Positions 50,101-57,771 of a stretch of 58,566 bases of DNA are shown one piece after another. Made by a program: the position numbers and the translations under genes. This DNA comes from CAXSBR01 sp964236495 (GTDB lineage: Bacteria; Actinomycetota; Actinomycetes; Mycobacteriales; Jatrophihabitantaceae), in contig CAXSBR010000020.1 of assembly GCA_964236495.1 (NCBI GenBank), forward strand, positions 1-58,566. Direction: 5' to 3'. The notes below the pieces were generated by a model that saw only the letters and a list, made by a program, of their open reading frames with translations, did not search any database and had not been told where the DNA came from. How positions within the stretch are numbered: position 1 is the stretch's first letter; each line of letters begins with the position of its first letter.

Positions 50101-50714
50101 TCGCGCACCTGCTGCTCGATGACCAAGTCGTGATCCATCAGCTCCAGGAAGAAGTTGTCCTTGCCGAAGATGTCGCGGAACTCCGCAGCGCTGGCCCGGG
50201 CGTTGTCGTAGTTGCCGATCCGCAGCCAGGTCTGGATCTCCCCCGACGGGCACCCGGTGGTGCCGATGAGGCCCTGGGCATATTCGGCGAGCAGCTCGCG
50301 ATCCGCGCGCGGCTTGTAGAAGAAACCCTCCGTCGACGAGCGCGAGGACAGCCGGAACAGGTTGTGCATGCCCTGGGTCGTCTCGGCCAGCAGCGTCATG
50401 TGGGTGTAGGCGCCCGATCCGGACACGTCGTTCTGGCCGCCCTCGGCCCAGCGCACCCGCTTGCGGTCGAAGCGACTGGTGTTGGGCGTCAGGTACGCCT
50501 CCATGCCGATGATCGGTTTCACGCCGGCGGCCTTGCCCTGCCGGTAGAAATCGAACGCGCCGAACAGGTTGCCGTGATCGGTCATCGCCAGCGCCGGCAT
50601 GCCCAGCTCCGCTGCCCGCGCGAACAGCGGCGCCACCTTGGCCGCGCCGTCGAGCATCGAGTACTCGGTGTGTACATGCAGGTGAACGAAGGATTCTTCG
50701 GGCTTGGTCGACAC
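47151..50714 (-). CDS. dnaE: DNA polymerase III alpha subunit
   Basis: The product is 1187 aa, the length of the actinobacterial replicative DnaE1 rather than the shorter DnaE2. The N-terminal PHP domain starts FVHLHVHTEYSMLDGAAKV and has MTDHGNLFGAFDFY. The polymerase core has GRGSAAGSLVAYAMGIT and the catalytic acids in MPDIDIDFDERRRGDVIRYV, with WGVHACAVIMSS and YQEQVMAIAR later. Beta-clamp and OB-fold regions follow in the last 250 residues (VTVAGILSSVTRKVTKTGSP). It diverges from the small helical protein gene upstream. Confidence 0.97.
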   Translation of the reverse strand: MSTKPEESFVHLHVHTEYSMLDGAAKVAPLFARAAELGMPALAMTDHGNLFGAFDFYRQGKAAGVKPIIGMEAYLTPNTSRFDRKRVRWAEGGQNDVSGSGAYTHMTLLAETTQGMHNLFRLSSRSSTEGFFYKPRADRELLAEYAQGLIGTTGCPSGEIQTWLRIGNYDNARASAAEFRDIFGKDNFFLELMDHDLVIEQQVREGLLRLRKDLDLPAIATNDSHYTAPEDAKAHEVLLCVGTGKTMADPSRFKLDGEGYYLKSMAEMRSLWADKHDLVEACDNTLLIAERCTVEFDESANLMPRFDVPEGHTEATWFTAEVGRGLQRRYPNGIPTPVQERADYEVAMILEMGFPSYFLVVADLIGWARAQGIRVGPGRGSAAGSLVAYAMGITELDPLAHGLLFERFLNPERVSMPDIDIDFDERRRGDVIRYVNEKYGEDRVAQVVTYGTIKAKQAVKDASRVLGHPFSMGERITKTMPPAVMGKDIPVNEIFNEAHPRYGETGEFRALYEADPEVRAVVDTARGLEGLKRQWGVHACAVIMSSQPLMDNIPIMRREQDGAIITQFDYPTCESLGLLKMDFLGLRNLTVVSDALANLKANRGIDLVIEDLTFDDVATFELLARGDTLGVFQLDGGPMRALLRSMKPDKFDDITAVLALYRPGPMGMNAHNDYADRKNARKDVVPIHPELAEPLAEILGETYGLVVYQEQVMAIARKVAGYSLASADLLRRAMGKKKKKELDAQYESFSAGMLERGFSAAAVKALWDTLLPFSEYGFNKSHGAGYAVVSYWTAYLKANYPAEYMAALLTSMKDDKDKSAVYLAECRRMGIKVLAPDVNSSDADFTPTGTDVRFGLSAVRNVGINVVNSIVAARKAKGAFTDFADFLRKVDVVVCNKRTVESLIKAGAFDSLAHPRRGLMHIYEQSIDAIVDTKRAEAVGQFDLFGFGGAVDGQMGDPAGALFGGDVFAVPVPQLEWDKGVLLAFEREMLGLYVSDHPLLGVEHVLATAADVAIGDLAAEAAGEGAYVTVAGILSSVTRKVTKTGSPWAQAVLEDLTGSVEVLFFPGTYAEVGMSIAEDAIVVVRGKADSRDDAVKIIARELTLPDLTVSANGPVTVTLSPHRCTPPLVDRLREVLRAHPGTTQVCLELRSGERVQRLKLPDGLRVAPSPALMGDLKALLGPSAVAA

Positions 50715-51023
50715 GGTGCGGACCGAACCTCCTTATAGATCGACGGACGAAGCGCCTGGAGATTGCCGGTCGTTCGGCGGCCAGCGCGTCGAAGCGTTGA
50801 CGATTCTGCCTGGCAGGTCTGACAGTGTCGCGCGTGTCGCCCCGCCGTGTCTGTCGACCTCAGGTGGAGGTTTGCGCGTCGCCGGTGTCAGCAGCGGCAC
50901 GGACAATCTGGACGCCTGCGCCCGAACACCTTAGGCTGGCCCGAGGCAGTGCACGGTGCTCGCGCACCGTTGCGCTGGCCCGCGCACCCCGTTGACGGGC
51001 CGACTCGAGCAAAGGACACGGAT
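50715..51023. promoter_or_regulatory. Divergent spacer dnaE / small protein
   Basis: No gene is supported. A TTGACG (50797) followed after 18 bp by GACAGT could be a plus-strand promoter, but its distance to the ATG at 51024 makes this weak. A second TTGACG lies close to the start of the small gene. Confidence 0.25.
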
Positions 51024-51263
51024 ATGGATTTCAACAACCTCAAGCAGAAGCTGGTCGGATCGAGGGATCAGGTCGGGAAGGGTTTGGGCAAGGCCGGCGG
51101 TATGGCCAAGGCCAAGTTCGGCCACGACAAGGAAATCGACAAGGGCATCGGCGCGGCGAACACCTACCTTGACAACGAGGCGGCCAAGCAGCCCGGCGCG
51201 CCGGGTGTGCCGGCAACGCCGACATCGCCTCCCACGATTGTGAACCCCGACAACACTGTCTGA
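51024..51263 (+). CDS. Small helical, Lys/Gly-rich protein (possible MT0933-type antitoxin)
   Basis: The product is 79 aa from the ATG at 51024 (AAAGGA upstream). MDFNNLKQKLVGSRDQVGKG and KFGHDKEIDKGIGAANTYLD suggest amphipathic helices. The C-terminus is Pro/Thr-rich and probably disordered. The pattern MDF..L..K....DK.IDK..D resembles the small actinobacterial MT0933-like antitoxin family, but no toxin gene is adjacent, so the assignment is weak. It is a real gene by start, ribosome site and codon pattern. Confidence 0.6.
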   Translation: MDFNNLKQKLVGSRDQVGKGLGKAGGMAKAKFGHDKEIDKGIGAANTYLDNEAAKQPGAPGVPATPTSPPTIVNPDNTV

Positions 51264-51388
51264 CCGGAACTTCCGAACCACTTGATCCGATACGGATCCG
51301 TTCAGCGCAGCATCCGACAGCTGGGTGCGGCGCTGCGCTGTGTCTAGGACCCGCTGCTTCAGGACCCCCAGCTTGCAGACCCGCTGCT

Positions 51389-52339
51389 TCAGGACTCGGC
51401 GTCCAGCACGTCGAGGGCATGCTGCAGGTCTGCGGCGAACGGTGAGCTGAATCGCACCCGCTCCCCTGTGCCTGGATGGTCGAAGGACAGTTCGCGCGCA
51501 TGCAGCCACTGCCGGGTCAGTGCCAGTCGGGCCGCGAGCCCAGGGTCCGCGCCGTAGGTCGTGTCCCCCACGCAGGGATGCCGCAGCGCCGCCATGTGCA
51601 CCCGGATCTGGTGGGTGCGCCCGGTCTCCAGCCCGATGTCGAGCAGGCTTGCCGCCCGGTAGGCCTGCACGGTCTCGTAGTGCGTGACGCTGGGGCGCCC
51701 GTCGGAAACCACCGCGAACCGGTAGTCAGCGCCCGGATGCCGACCGATCGGCGCGTCGACGGTGCCCCGGCTGGGATCGGGATGCCCCTGCACCAGGGCG
51801 GAGTACCTCTTGTCGACTGTGCGCTCCTTGAACGCCCGTTTAAGTGCCGAGTAGGCGCCGACACTGGCCGCCAGAACCAGCACGCCCGAGGTGCCCGCGT
51901 CCAGGCGGTGCACCACGCCCTCACGCTCGGCAGGCCCCGCCTCGGCCAGCCGGATGCCCTGAGCGGCCAGCGCGCCGGTGACCGTCGGCCCGGTCCAGCC
52001 CGGGCTGCCGTGCACGGCCACCCCGATCGGCTTGTCGATCACGACGATGTCGTCGTCGCGGTACACCACGTGCATGCCGTCGACGCGCTGGGGAGCAGTC
52101 GGTTCCGGCGGTGCGGGTATGTCGACCTCCAGCCACTGATCGGCCAGTACCCGCTCCGAGCGCGCCGGCACGCTGCCGTCCAATCGAACTCCGCCGGCGT
52201 CGATGAGACCGGCCGCAGTTGTGCGGGAGAACCCGAACAGCCGGCTCAGCGCCACGTCCAGGCGCAGACCGTCCAGGCCGGCCGGAACGCCCAGGGCGCG
52301 CATGCCCGCACCGGCCGTCATGCCCGCACCGGCCGTCAT
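51389..52339 (-). CDS. rluD: Pseudouridine synthase, RluA/RluD family
   Basis: The product is 316 aa. It has an S4 RNA-binding domain (LRLDVALSRLFGFSRTTAAG, about 20-75) and the catalytic domain with HRLDAGTSGVLVLA (catalytic Asp), then RYSALVQGHP, ETGRTHQIRVHMA and HPCVGDTTYG. It probably modifies 23S rRNA. Start choice is complicated because an 18-bp duplication gives consecutive ATGs (52339, 52321, then 52303). The ATG at 52339 has GGAG 5 nt upstream and is preferred; a further ATG at 52372 overlaps the lspA end. The order lspA-rluD is standard for actinobacteria. Confidence 0.92.
   Translation of the reverse strand: MTAGAGMTAGAGMRALGVPAGLDGLRLDVALSRLFGFSRTTAAGLIDAGGVRLDGSVPARSERVLADQWLEVDIPAPPEPTAPQRVDGMHVVYRDDDIVVIDKPIGVAVHGSPGWTGPTVTGALAAQGIRLAEAGPAEREGVVHRLDAGTSGVLVLAASVGAYSALKRAFKERTVDKRYSALVQGHPDPSRGTVDAPIGRHPGADYRFAVVSDGRPSVTHYETVQAYRAASLLDIGLETGRTHQIRVHMAALRHPCVGDTTYGADPGLAARLALTRQWLHARELSFDHPGTGERVRFSSPFAADLQHALDVLDAES
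52304..52339 (-). repeat. 18-bp direct duplication at the rluD start
   Basis: Two perfect adjacent 18-bp copies (52304-52321 and 52322-52339) each encode MTAGAG, so start codon and context are duplicated in frame. Confidence 0.85.
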
Positions 52340-52352
52340 GCCCACTCCGTCG

Positions 52353-53048
52353 TCATGCCCGCTCCGACTCATCGGCCTCAGCTCGGTCCGCGTTCGCCGC
52401 ACGGACGCCACGACCAGAACCAGGGTTACGTCGGCCGTCGAACCCCATTCCCCGTAAGGCCAACAGGGCGGCGAGCACGCCGCCGCAGTCGATCGCAGAG
52501 TCGGCCAGATTGAAAATCGGCCAGACATGGCCGTCGCTGGCGAACACGCTGATCCAGTCGACGACGTGCCCTCGGCCCCAGCCCGGAGCGCGCATCAGGC
52601 GGTCGGTCAGGTTGCCCAGTGCGCCGCCGAGAACCAGGGCCAGCGCGATGGCCCAGCCGACCGAGCGCAATCGCGGCGCCGCGCGCACGATCACCACGAC
52701 GATGACCACCGCAATCGCGGAGAACACCAGGGTGGCGCCGGAGCCGATCGAGAACGCCGCGCCACTGTTGCGGGTGAGCAGCAGGTACACCGCGCCGCCC
52801 AGCTCCCGCTTCGGCACTCCGGGCTGCAGGTTCGCCACGACGAGCACCTTGCTGACGACGTCAGCGGCCAGTGCGAGCGCGGCGACGACGGCGAACAGGC
52901 CCAGACGACGCGGACGCAGCACCGCTGCAGACGCGTGCAGGGCTTCGTTGGGTCGCGCCGGCAGGTGCGCGGACGGGTCGTGTGCCGGCGGATTGCCCGC
53001 GGACGGCTCGCCGATGCTGCTCAGCGCCGTTCCTCGCGCTGCTTGCAC
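52353..53048 (-). CDS. lspA: Lipoprotein signal peptidase (signal peptidase II)
   Basis: The frame from the GTG at 53048 gives 231 aa; a GTG at 52922 gives 189 aa starting just before the first membrane helix. No ribosome site decides between them. I keep the longer form because other actinobacterial LspA proteins have polar N-terminal tails. Four membrane helices are seen. Conserved motifs are LAADVVSKVLVV, LLLTRNSGAAFSIG, GGALGNLTDRL, GHVVDWI (first catalytic Asp) and FNLADSAI (second Asp). It removes signal peptides from diacylglyceryl-prolipoproteins made by Lgt. It overlaps the TraR/DksA-type stop by up to 28 nt. Confidence 0.92.
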   Translation of the reverse strand: MQAARGTALSSIGEPSAGNPPAHDPSAHLPARPNEALHASAAVLRPRRLGLFAVVAALALAADVVSKVLVVANLQPGVPKRELGGAVYLLLTRNSGAAFSIGSGATLVFSAIAVVIVVVIVRAAPRLRSVGWAIALALVLGGALGNLTDRLMRAPGWGRGHVVDWISVFASDGHVWPIFNLADSAIDCGGVLAALLALRGMGFDGRRNPGSGRGVRAANADRAEADESERA

Positions 53049-53632
53049 TCGACGTCGAGCGTGGCCATCGGGAACGCCTCCAGGCGCACCCGGGGAATTG
53101 CTATGCCACAGACCTCGCAGAGGCCGTACGTGCCGCGATCCACCCGCTCGATCGCGTGGGTGAGCTGCGAGACCAAGTCCAGCCTGTTGGCCGCAATCGA
53201 CCGATTTTTTTCCCGGTCGAAGGTCTTGCTGCCCGCGTCGGCCTGGTCGTCGCCGGCACCATCGGAGTTGCGCAATTGGAGGTCGTTGAGCTCGTCCATC
53301 GAACGCTCGTATTCGCGCTGCATCTCGGCCAGATCGGCGACCAGGTGGGCACGGACAGCTGCCAGTTCCGCACTCGTCCAGTCGGTGCCCGGCACCGGAG
53401 TCGGCACGGTTGCGGCGATGACGCTCTGCTCGGCACGAGGCACAGGTTCCTCTTCGCTGTAGTGGGCGGCGGGCGCTGGGGCCTGAACCGGCGCTCGGTT
53501 CTCGGCGGGCGCCCTCGTGCGGTGGAAAGGTCGAGCTGCTGTCCGGACAGGCGGCGAGCCGACCCGACTTGCAGCGGCGTTCGGGCGGCGCAATCGTAGC
53601 CGCGGGAGGGCATCGACGCTCGCAATCGGCAT
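53021..53632 (-). CDS. TraR/DksA-type zinc-finger protein
   Basis: The product is 203 aa. A disordered, Pro/Ala-rich N-terminal 80 residues precedes a coiled coil (TSAELAAVRAHLVADLAEMQ to LQLRNSDGA). The C-terminal zinc-finger segment is YGLCEVCGIAIPRVRLEAF, followed by PMATLDVECKQREERR. The usual arrangement is CxxC-x17-CxxC. Here the third Cys is Asp (DVEC), leaving three Cys plus Asp as possible metal ligands. Family members bind RNA polymerase through the secondary channel or act as small transcription modulators. It lies directly upstream of lspA, on the same strand. Confidence 0.87.
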   Translation of the reverse strand: MPIASVDALPRLRLRRPNAAASRVGSPPVRTAARPFHRTRAPAENRAPVQAPAPAAHYSEEEPVPRAEQSVIAATVPTPVPGTDWTSAELAAVRAHLVADLAEMQREYERSMDELNDLQLRNSDGAGDDQADAGSKTFDREKNRSIAANRLDLVSQLTHAIERVDRGTYGLCEVCGIAIPRVRLEAFPMATLDVECKQREERR

Positions 53633-53781
53633 CGCCTTCGAGGGACCGCTGGCGACTCATCCTGCGCTGATCAACCGGTCGTGTGACCGTCAAGACCGCT
53701 CCGGCGCCGGGAGCGAGGCGGCCGCAGAATGAGCACACCCCGTTGGGCCACATACAAGTTTGCCCGATGTCGACCTACCAC

Positions 53782-53834
53782 AGGCTGGAAAAAATCTTTG
53801 GGGCAGCGCCACGGTCGAAACCAGGCGCTGCCCC
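53782..53834 (-). terminator. Intrinsic terminator on the minus strand
   Basis: An 11-bp perfect stem (53800-53810 with 53824-53834) has a 13-nt loop. Read on the minus strand it is followed by AAAGATTTTTT, a good T-run. It would stop minus-strand transcription coming from the 54 kb region before the TraR/DksA-type gene. Confidence 0.75.
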
Positions 53835-53847
53835 TGCTCTTGCCAGT

Positions 53848-53911
53848 CCCCGCTGTACCAAATCCCCGCTGTACCAAATCCCCGCTGTACCAAATCCCCG
53901 CTGTACCAAAT
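53848..53911 (+). repeat. 16-bp tandem repeat, four perfect copies
   Basis: The unit ccccgctgtaccaaat occurs at 53848, 53864, 53880 and 53896, followed by a truncated cccagtacc. A 16-bp period does not keep a reading frame, and no gene uses it. It is probably a non-coding minisatellite. Confidence 0.97.
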
Positions 53912-54469
53912 CCCAGTACCGGCTACCCCCGTAGCCCTACGCGGGCCTCGTGTTCAGCGAGGCGAGCGACTTATCGGTCCTGATGACGTAGACGACGCTA
54001 ACCGTTAGTTGATCATCACACCAACCGCTGAGCTGACCCTTCCATCCACACCTGAACCGCGAAAAGCGCAGCGTTCACAGACTTGGAAGATCAACTCTGT
54101 GGATCACGGACGGCCTGGAACCCCCGTCCTCGCTGGCGCAAGTGCTCCTGCCGCCGGCATGATCAAACCGTCCCGGCTTCCTCCCCCCGTGGGAAGCCGG
54201 GATACTTTTATGGCCGACGTCACACTGTGGCTCACGTGCCCGGAGCAGTTCGTGAAGAGGTCGAACTTCTCCAGGATCGCCGTCCGCATCGCCGGGTAGT
54301 CCAGACCCGGGCAGCTCGTTCCCGACTGGAACGCGCCGAAGGTGGGTCCGACCTTGTGGTCGTCAGTAGCGCAACGAGTCCGTGCGCCGGCGTAGGCATC
54401 GCACTTGGCCCAACCACGAACAGTCTCGTCGTCTTCGGGCCCTGGCGATGGGAAGTTCGGCCTTCGCCG
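53912..54469. other. Sparse stretch with a hairpin, no supported gene
   Basis: The minus-strand frame is open from 54757 to 54104, but only its middle part has protein-like sequence. I see no ribosome site or recognisable domain in 53912-54469. It includes the hairpin at 54172-54201. Confidence 0.4.
54172..54201 (+). terminator. Hairpin followed by a T-rich tail
   Basis: The 10-bp stem cccggcttcc / ggaagccggg encloses a 10-nt loop and is followed by atactttta. It works as an intrinsic terminator on the plus strand. Similar cccggcttcc hairpins occur at the ends of some IS200/IS605-type elements, but no transposase gene remains here, so that link is only a possibility. Confidence 0.55.
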
Positions 54470-54594
54470 GCCATGATCGGGTGCCCCGGACGCCAGTAGC
54501 CGGCCCTGCTCGTGCTGTTCGTGCAACCAGTCCAGGTGCCGCCTGGTGACGCACCCACATGCCGTAATCCGGGTGACTGTACAAACACTGGCAT
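54470..54594 (-). pseudogene. Remnant of a YciI-family gene, frameshifted
   Basis: On the minus strand MPVFV starts at 54594, YSHPDYGMWVRH appears in a second frame, and RRHLDWLHEQHEQGRLLASG plus APDHG in a third. Together they look like the start and the characteristic H-L-x-W-L-x(6)-G-x-L-L-x-S-G segment of a YciI/YCII protein, broken by frameshifts and missing its middle. The functional gene would be about 95 aa. The reading is mine by eye and needs alignment. Confidence 0.35.
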
Positions 54595-54889
54595 CGGTGG
54601 CTCCCCTCAACTGTGGCGTCCAGTCGGCCACGACAAGCAGAAATCGATCGAGACGCATAGTTGCGATACGGATCGGTTCCGAACCAGTGCCCGCGGGAGT
54701 GCCGACTGCTCGCCTGATTCCGCTCCGGTAGGGATTAGTGGGCGCTGGTTCGTCCACCCGCGGTAACCACCGGACCCGCTGGGCCCCCCTTCACGTCCAC
54801 TTCCATTCCACCGCCTCCACGCTCGGTCTGAAGATGCTGTCGTACGCCGCTGTGATCGTGCGGTTACCGGCGCCCAGGATGATGCACGG
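54595..54889. other. Spacer upstream of the membrane glycosyltransferase-like gene
   Basis: Several short ORFs overlap here on both strands. None has a domain or a good start. No clear promoter is visible by eye. Confidence 0.35.
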
Positions 54890-56422
54890 GTGGGCAACAT
54901 TTCGCCGCGGCCTGAGCGCCCGGGCTGGGTAGACGGGCCGCTGGCAGTGGTGTTCCTGGTCGCGCTCGCGGCGCGGCTGTGGCCCGTCGTGCGCAGCGCC
55001 GGCGGACTTCGGGGGGATTACGGCTACGACCCGTCGGTCTACTACACCGCAGCCGCCGAAATGATCAGCGGGCGAGTGCCCTACCGGGGCGACTTTCTGC
55101 TACTGCATCCGCCTGGGATCATCGTGGTTTTGGCTCCGTTTGCGGCGGTTGGGCGGCTCACTGGCGACTCGACGGGCTTCTTGACTGCAAGCATCGCGTT
55201 CACCGTGATCGGCGCCGTCAACGCGACCCTCGTCGCCGATATAGCTCGCCGTACCGGACTTCGACCGTCGTCGGTGTTAGCGGCGGGCCTGCTCTATGCG
55301 CTCTGGATACCGTCGGTGTTGTCGGAGTACCTGCCTCGATTGGAACCGCTCAACAATCTGCTGTATCTCATCGCTTTGGCGGCTGTGGTGCGGGTGCTCG
55401 ACGGCATCCCCGCCCGAGGCGCGGAACTGCTCGCCGGTGCGGCGATGGCTGCATCGATGTCGGTGAAGATCTGGACGGCAGCGCCGCTACTCGTCGTTCT
55501 GATCTATCTGGCAATCATCGGACGGCGGAGCGCCGCCCTGAGGGTGGGCGGAAGTGCCGTTATCAGTGTCGTCGCGATCAACGGGGTGTTTTTCGCCCTA
55601 TCGCCGGTGGGCATGTTCGAGATGGTCGTGCGTGACCAGCTGGGCCGTCCACGCGATCTTTCGACCTCGGTACGGCTGGCTGAGCTGACCGGGCTGCGCT
55701 GGCTGGTCCCGGCCGCGAGCGGACTGACCCTCGCCGGGCTCGTGGCGATGATCTGCGCCGCACTGGTCGTACTGTCCGCCTTGACGTGGGCGACGCGCCC
55801 TCTCATGCGAATCTTCGTCGTATGCCTGGCCATCCAGTTGCTCGTGCTGGCACTGTCACCGTCGTACTACCCCTGGTACGGCGACTTCGTCGCACCGGCC
55901 GGCGCACTAATTGTGGCCGCGGGTATCGACCGTCTGGCCGAGCCGTGCTGTGTGGGTGCGCGCCTGCCGCGGATGCTCGTGGCTGTAGTGGCGGCCGCAG
56001 CCGCCACGGTGTCCGTCGTCGGGGTCGGTGAATTGAACGTCGGCATCGTGAACTTTCCCGGCCCCGAACTGGGCGCGGCCGCCGCCGGCCGGCGCTGCAT
56101 CACAGCTGATCGGCCCATGGCTCTTATCCGCATGGATGTGCTGAGCAGCGACCTGCGCTACGGATGCCGTGTATTCGTCGATCTGCTCGGGTTCAGTTAT
56201 CACACCGATCGCGGCCACAGCGGAACACCGGCCGCCGAAGTGGCCAACACCGCCTACCAACGCGAACTGGTCAGCTACCTCCAGTCTGGACAGGCCTTCG
56301 TAATGGTTCGGTCCAGCCCGGCAGGCGGTATGAGCGCGACGACACGTCAAAAGCTCAGCCACAATCCCCTGCTGCTGCGTGTGGGCACCATTGTTCTGTT
56401 CGGACGGGCGAAGTCACCTTAA
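54890..56422 (+). CDS. Polytopic membrane glycosyltransferase-like protein (GT-C fold suspected)
   Basis: The product is 510 aa from a GTG. About ten to eleven membrane segments are spread over residues 15-385, followed by an extracytoplasmic C-terminal domain of about 110 residues with a Cys pair. The first outer loop carries an acidic motif (GDYGYDPSVYYTAAAEMISG) and RVPYRGDFLLLHPPGIIV, as in lipid-sugar-dependent mannosyl- and arabinosyl-transferases (GT39/GT87-like). SPSYYPWYGDFVAP is a second conserved-looking loop. It probably transfers a sugar from a polyprenyl-phosphate donor to a cell-envelope acceptor; this is inferred from architecture only. It stands alone on the plus strand. Confidence 0.75.
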   Translation: MGNISPRPERPGWVDGPLAVVFLVALAARLWPVVRSAGGLRGDYGYDPSVYYTAAAEMISGRVPYRGDFLLLHPPGIIVVLAPFAAVGRLTGDSTGFLTASIAFTVIGAVNATLVADIARRTGLRPSSVLAAGLLYALWIPSVLSEYLPRLEPLNNLLYLIALAAVVRVLDGIPARGAELLAGAAMAASMSVKIWTAAPLLVVLIYLAIIGRRSAALRVGGSAVISVVAINGVFFALSPVGMFEMVVRDQLGRPRDLSTSVRLAELTGLRWLVPAASGLTLAGLVAMICAALVVLSALTWATRPLMRIFVVCLAIQLLVLALSPSYYPWYGDFVAPAGALIVAAGIDRLAEPCCVGARLPRMLVAVVAAAAATVSVVGVGELNVGIVNFPGPELGAAAAGRRCITADRPMALIRMDVLSSDLRYGCRVFVDLLGFSYHTDRGHSGTPAAEVANTAYQRELVSYLQSGQAFVMVRSSPAGGMSATTRQKLSHNPLLLRVGTIVLFGRAKSP

Positions 56423-56893
56423 GCAGAGTGCGTCTGCATAAGGAGGTCGACGATAGTCGGCTAATCGGTCGTTCGCTCATGCCAGGTATGGACGAACTAA
56501 TCACGCAATTCGCTCACAATGTGACCGTCACTTCACAGCGCATCGCCGCAGGCGAACTCTGGACGGCCCAACTGCTGATGCTCTGCGCGTCGAGCTATGA
56601 CAGGCACGCGCACCGTCTTCATCGCTGTGCCGAAGGATCCAAACTTGACGCTGCGTTCTTGGCAGGCTTAACCTGGCCTACTACCGAGACACCGACGTCT
56701 CCGACGGTACGTCACCGTAATAAATGCATCGCGCTGCTGTTCGGTCGCACTATAACGTCCTGACACTTCGGGTCGATTTACAGACCGACTGCACCATACC
56801 GACTACGGACTGCTCTATCACGAATGAGCGGAAGATCAAATCCGCAGCAAGACTGTGATGAGTTGGACGATCCGCAGAAACGGAGAATTCACA
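56423..56893. other. Spacer before the NlpC/P60 gene
   Basis: A frame open through 56763 shows no domain, and I do not call it a gene. The base composition is less GC-rich than the genes around. A possible promoter TTGACG (56645-56650), 18-bp spacing, TAACCT (56669-56674) lies 220 bp upstream of the NlpC/P60 start. Confidence 0.35.
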
Positions 56894-57760
56894 ATGGCTA
56901 AGCATAGGATAATCGCACGTCTCGCTGTCTCATTTTTGGTGTTCGCGCTTTGCGCCCTTGGCGCCGTTTATTCGGCGACCGCAAGTTCTGCCGCACCGGC
57001 GACCACTCCCTGCTCTGGATGGAACGGTCAGTACAATTCTGGTCTGAAAGAATACAATTGTTCTTTCAATGCAACGTCGCCGGTGCGCAATAAGTACAAT
57101 GTAGAGGTAGGTACCGTGGCCGCGGGAACCAACTGGGTTCTTTGTCAGCGGAAGGGTTCGACCATTCGGCTGGGCACCACTTACTACAATTACTGGTGGG
57201 CATTCACCGAGGCTGACAACGGTGCCTATGGCTGGATCAATGCGGTGTATGGCAGTGGCGGTGACAACGACGGCGCCTTCCGCGCAGTGCCATTGTGCTC
57301 AGCCTCCTCCAAGTACACCCCGCCGATCGTTGGCGCAGCGTCACCGGGTGGGGTGGGCGCAGCGGTGCTCAGGGCCGCGTTGTCACAACGTGGACAGCCC
57401 TACGTGTTCGCCGGTGGCAACCAGTACGGCGCGACCATGGGCGGCTTCGACTGCTCAGGCCTGGTGCTGTACGCCGTGTACCAGGCCACTCACCAGGTGC
57501 TGTATCACCAGGCCGCCTACCAGTGGCAGCACTCGGCCGGCGAAGGAGCCGTGCGGGTGAGCCAGGCAAACCTCCGGCCCGGCGACATGGTGTTCTTCGT
57601 CAGCGCGGGCACCCGCACCGCCCCGGGCCACGTCGCCATCTACAACGGGATGGTCAACGGTCAGCAGACGGTCATCGACGCCTATGACTACGGCTACCCC
57701 GTCGGTCGTCGCTACTTCAGCCAGGAAAGCGGCGGATTCAGCGGCGCAATCCGCTTCTGA
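56894..57760 (+). CDS. Secreted NlpC/P60-family cell-wall hydrolase
   Basis: The product is 288 aa from the ATG at 56894, the second start in a frame open from 56855. The signal peptide runs to about residue 34 (MAKHRIIARLAVSFLVFALC, cut near SSA-AP). An N-terminal Cys-containing domain of about 100 residues (SGWNGQYNSGLKEYNCSF) resembles SH3-like binding modules. The NlpC/P60 domain follows: LRAALSQRGQPYVFAGGNQYG, catalytic Cys187 in GGFDCSGLVLYA, LRPGDMVFF and His246 in APGHVAIYNG. It probably cleaves peptidoglycan stem peptides. The 5' third is clearly less GC-rich than the 3' part. Confidence 0.93.
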   Translation: MAKHRIIARLAVSFLVFALCALGAVYSATASSAAPATTPCSGWNGQYNSGLKEYNCSFNATSPVRNKYNVEVGTVAAGTNWVLCQRKGSTIRLGTTYYNYWWAFTEADNGAYGWINAVYGSGGDNDGAFRAVPLCSASSKYTPPIVGAASPGGVGAAVLRAALSQRGQPYVFAGGNQYGATMGGFDCSGLVLYAVYQATHQVLYHQAAYQWQHSAGEGAVRVSQANLRPGDMVFFVSAGTRTAPGHVAIYNGMVNGQQTVIDAYDYGYPVGRRYFSQESGGFSGAIRF

Positions 57761-57771
57761 CGTCCAGTCGT

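Noticed and set aside
47064..50738. 1224-codon plus-strand open frame opposite dnaE
   Set aside because: It is the reverse shadow of dnaE, rich in His/Arg/Val low-information sequence, with no domain. dnaE on the minus strand has all polymerase motifs.
56423..56763. Possible small gene before the NlpC/P60 gene
   Set aside because: The frame is a read-through from the glycosyltransferase-like region, with no good start and no domain.
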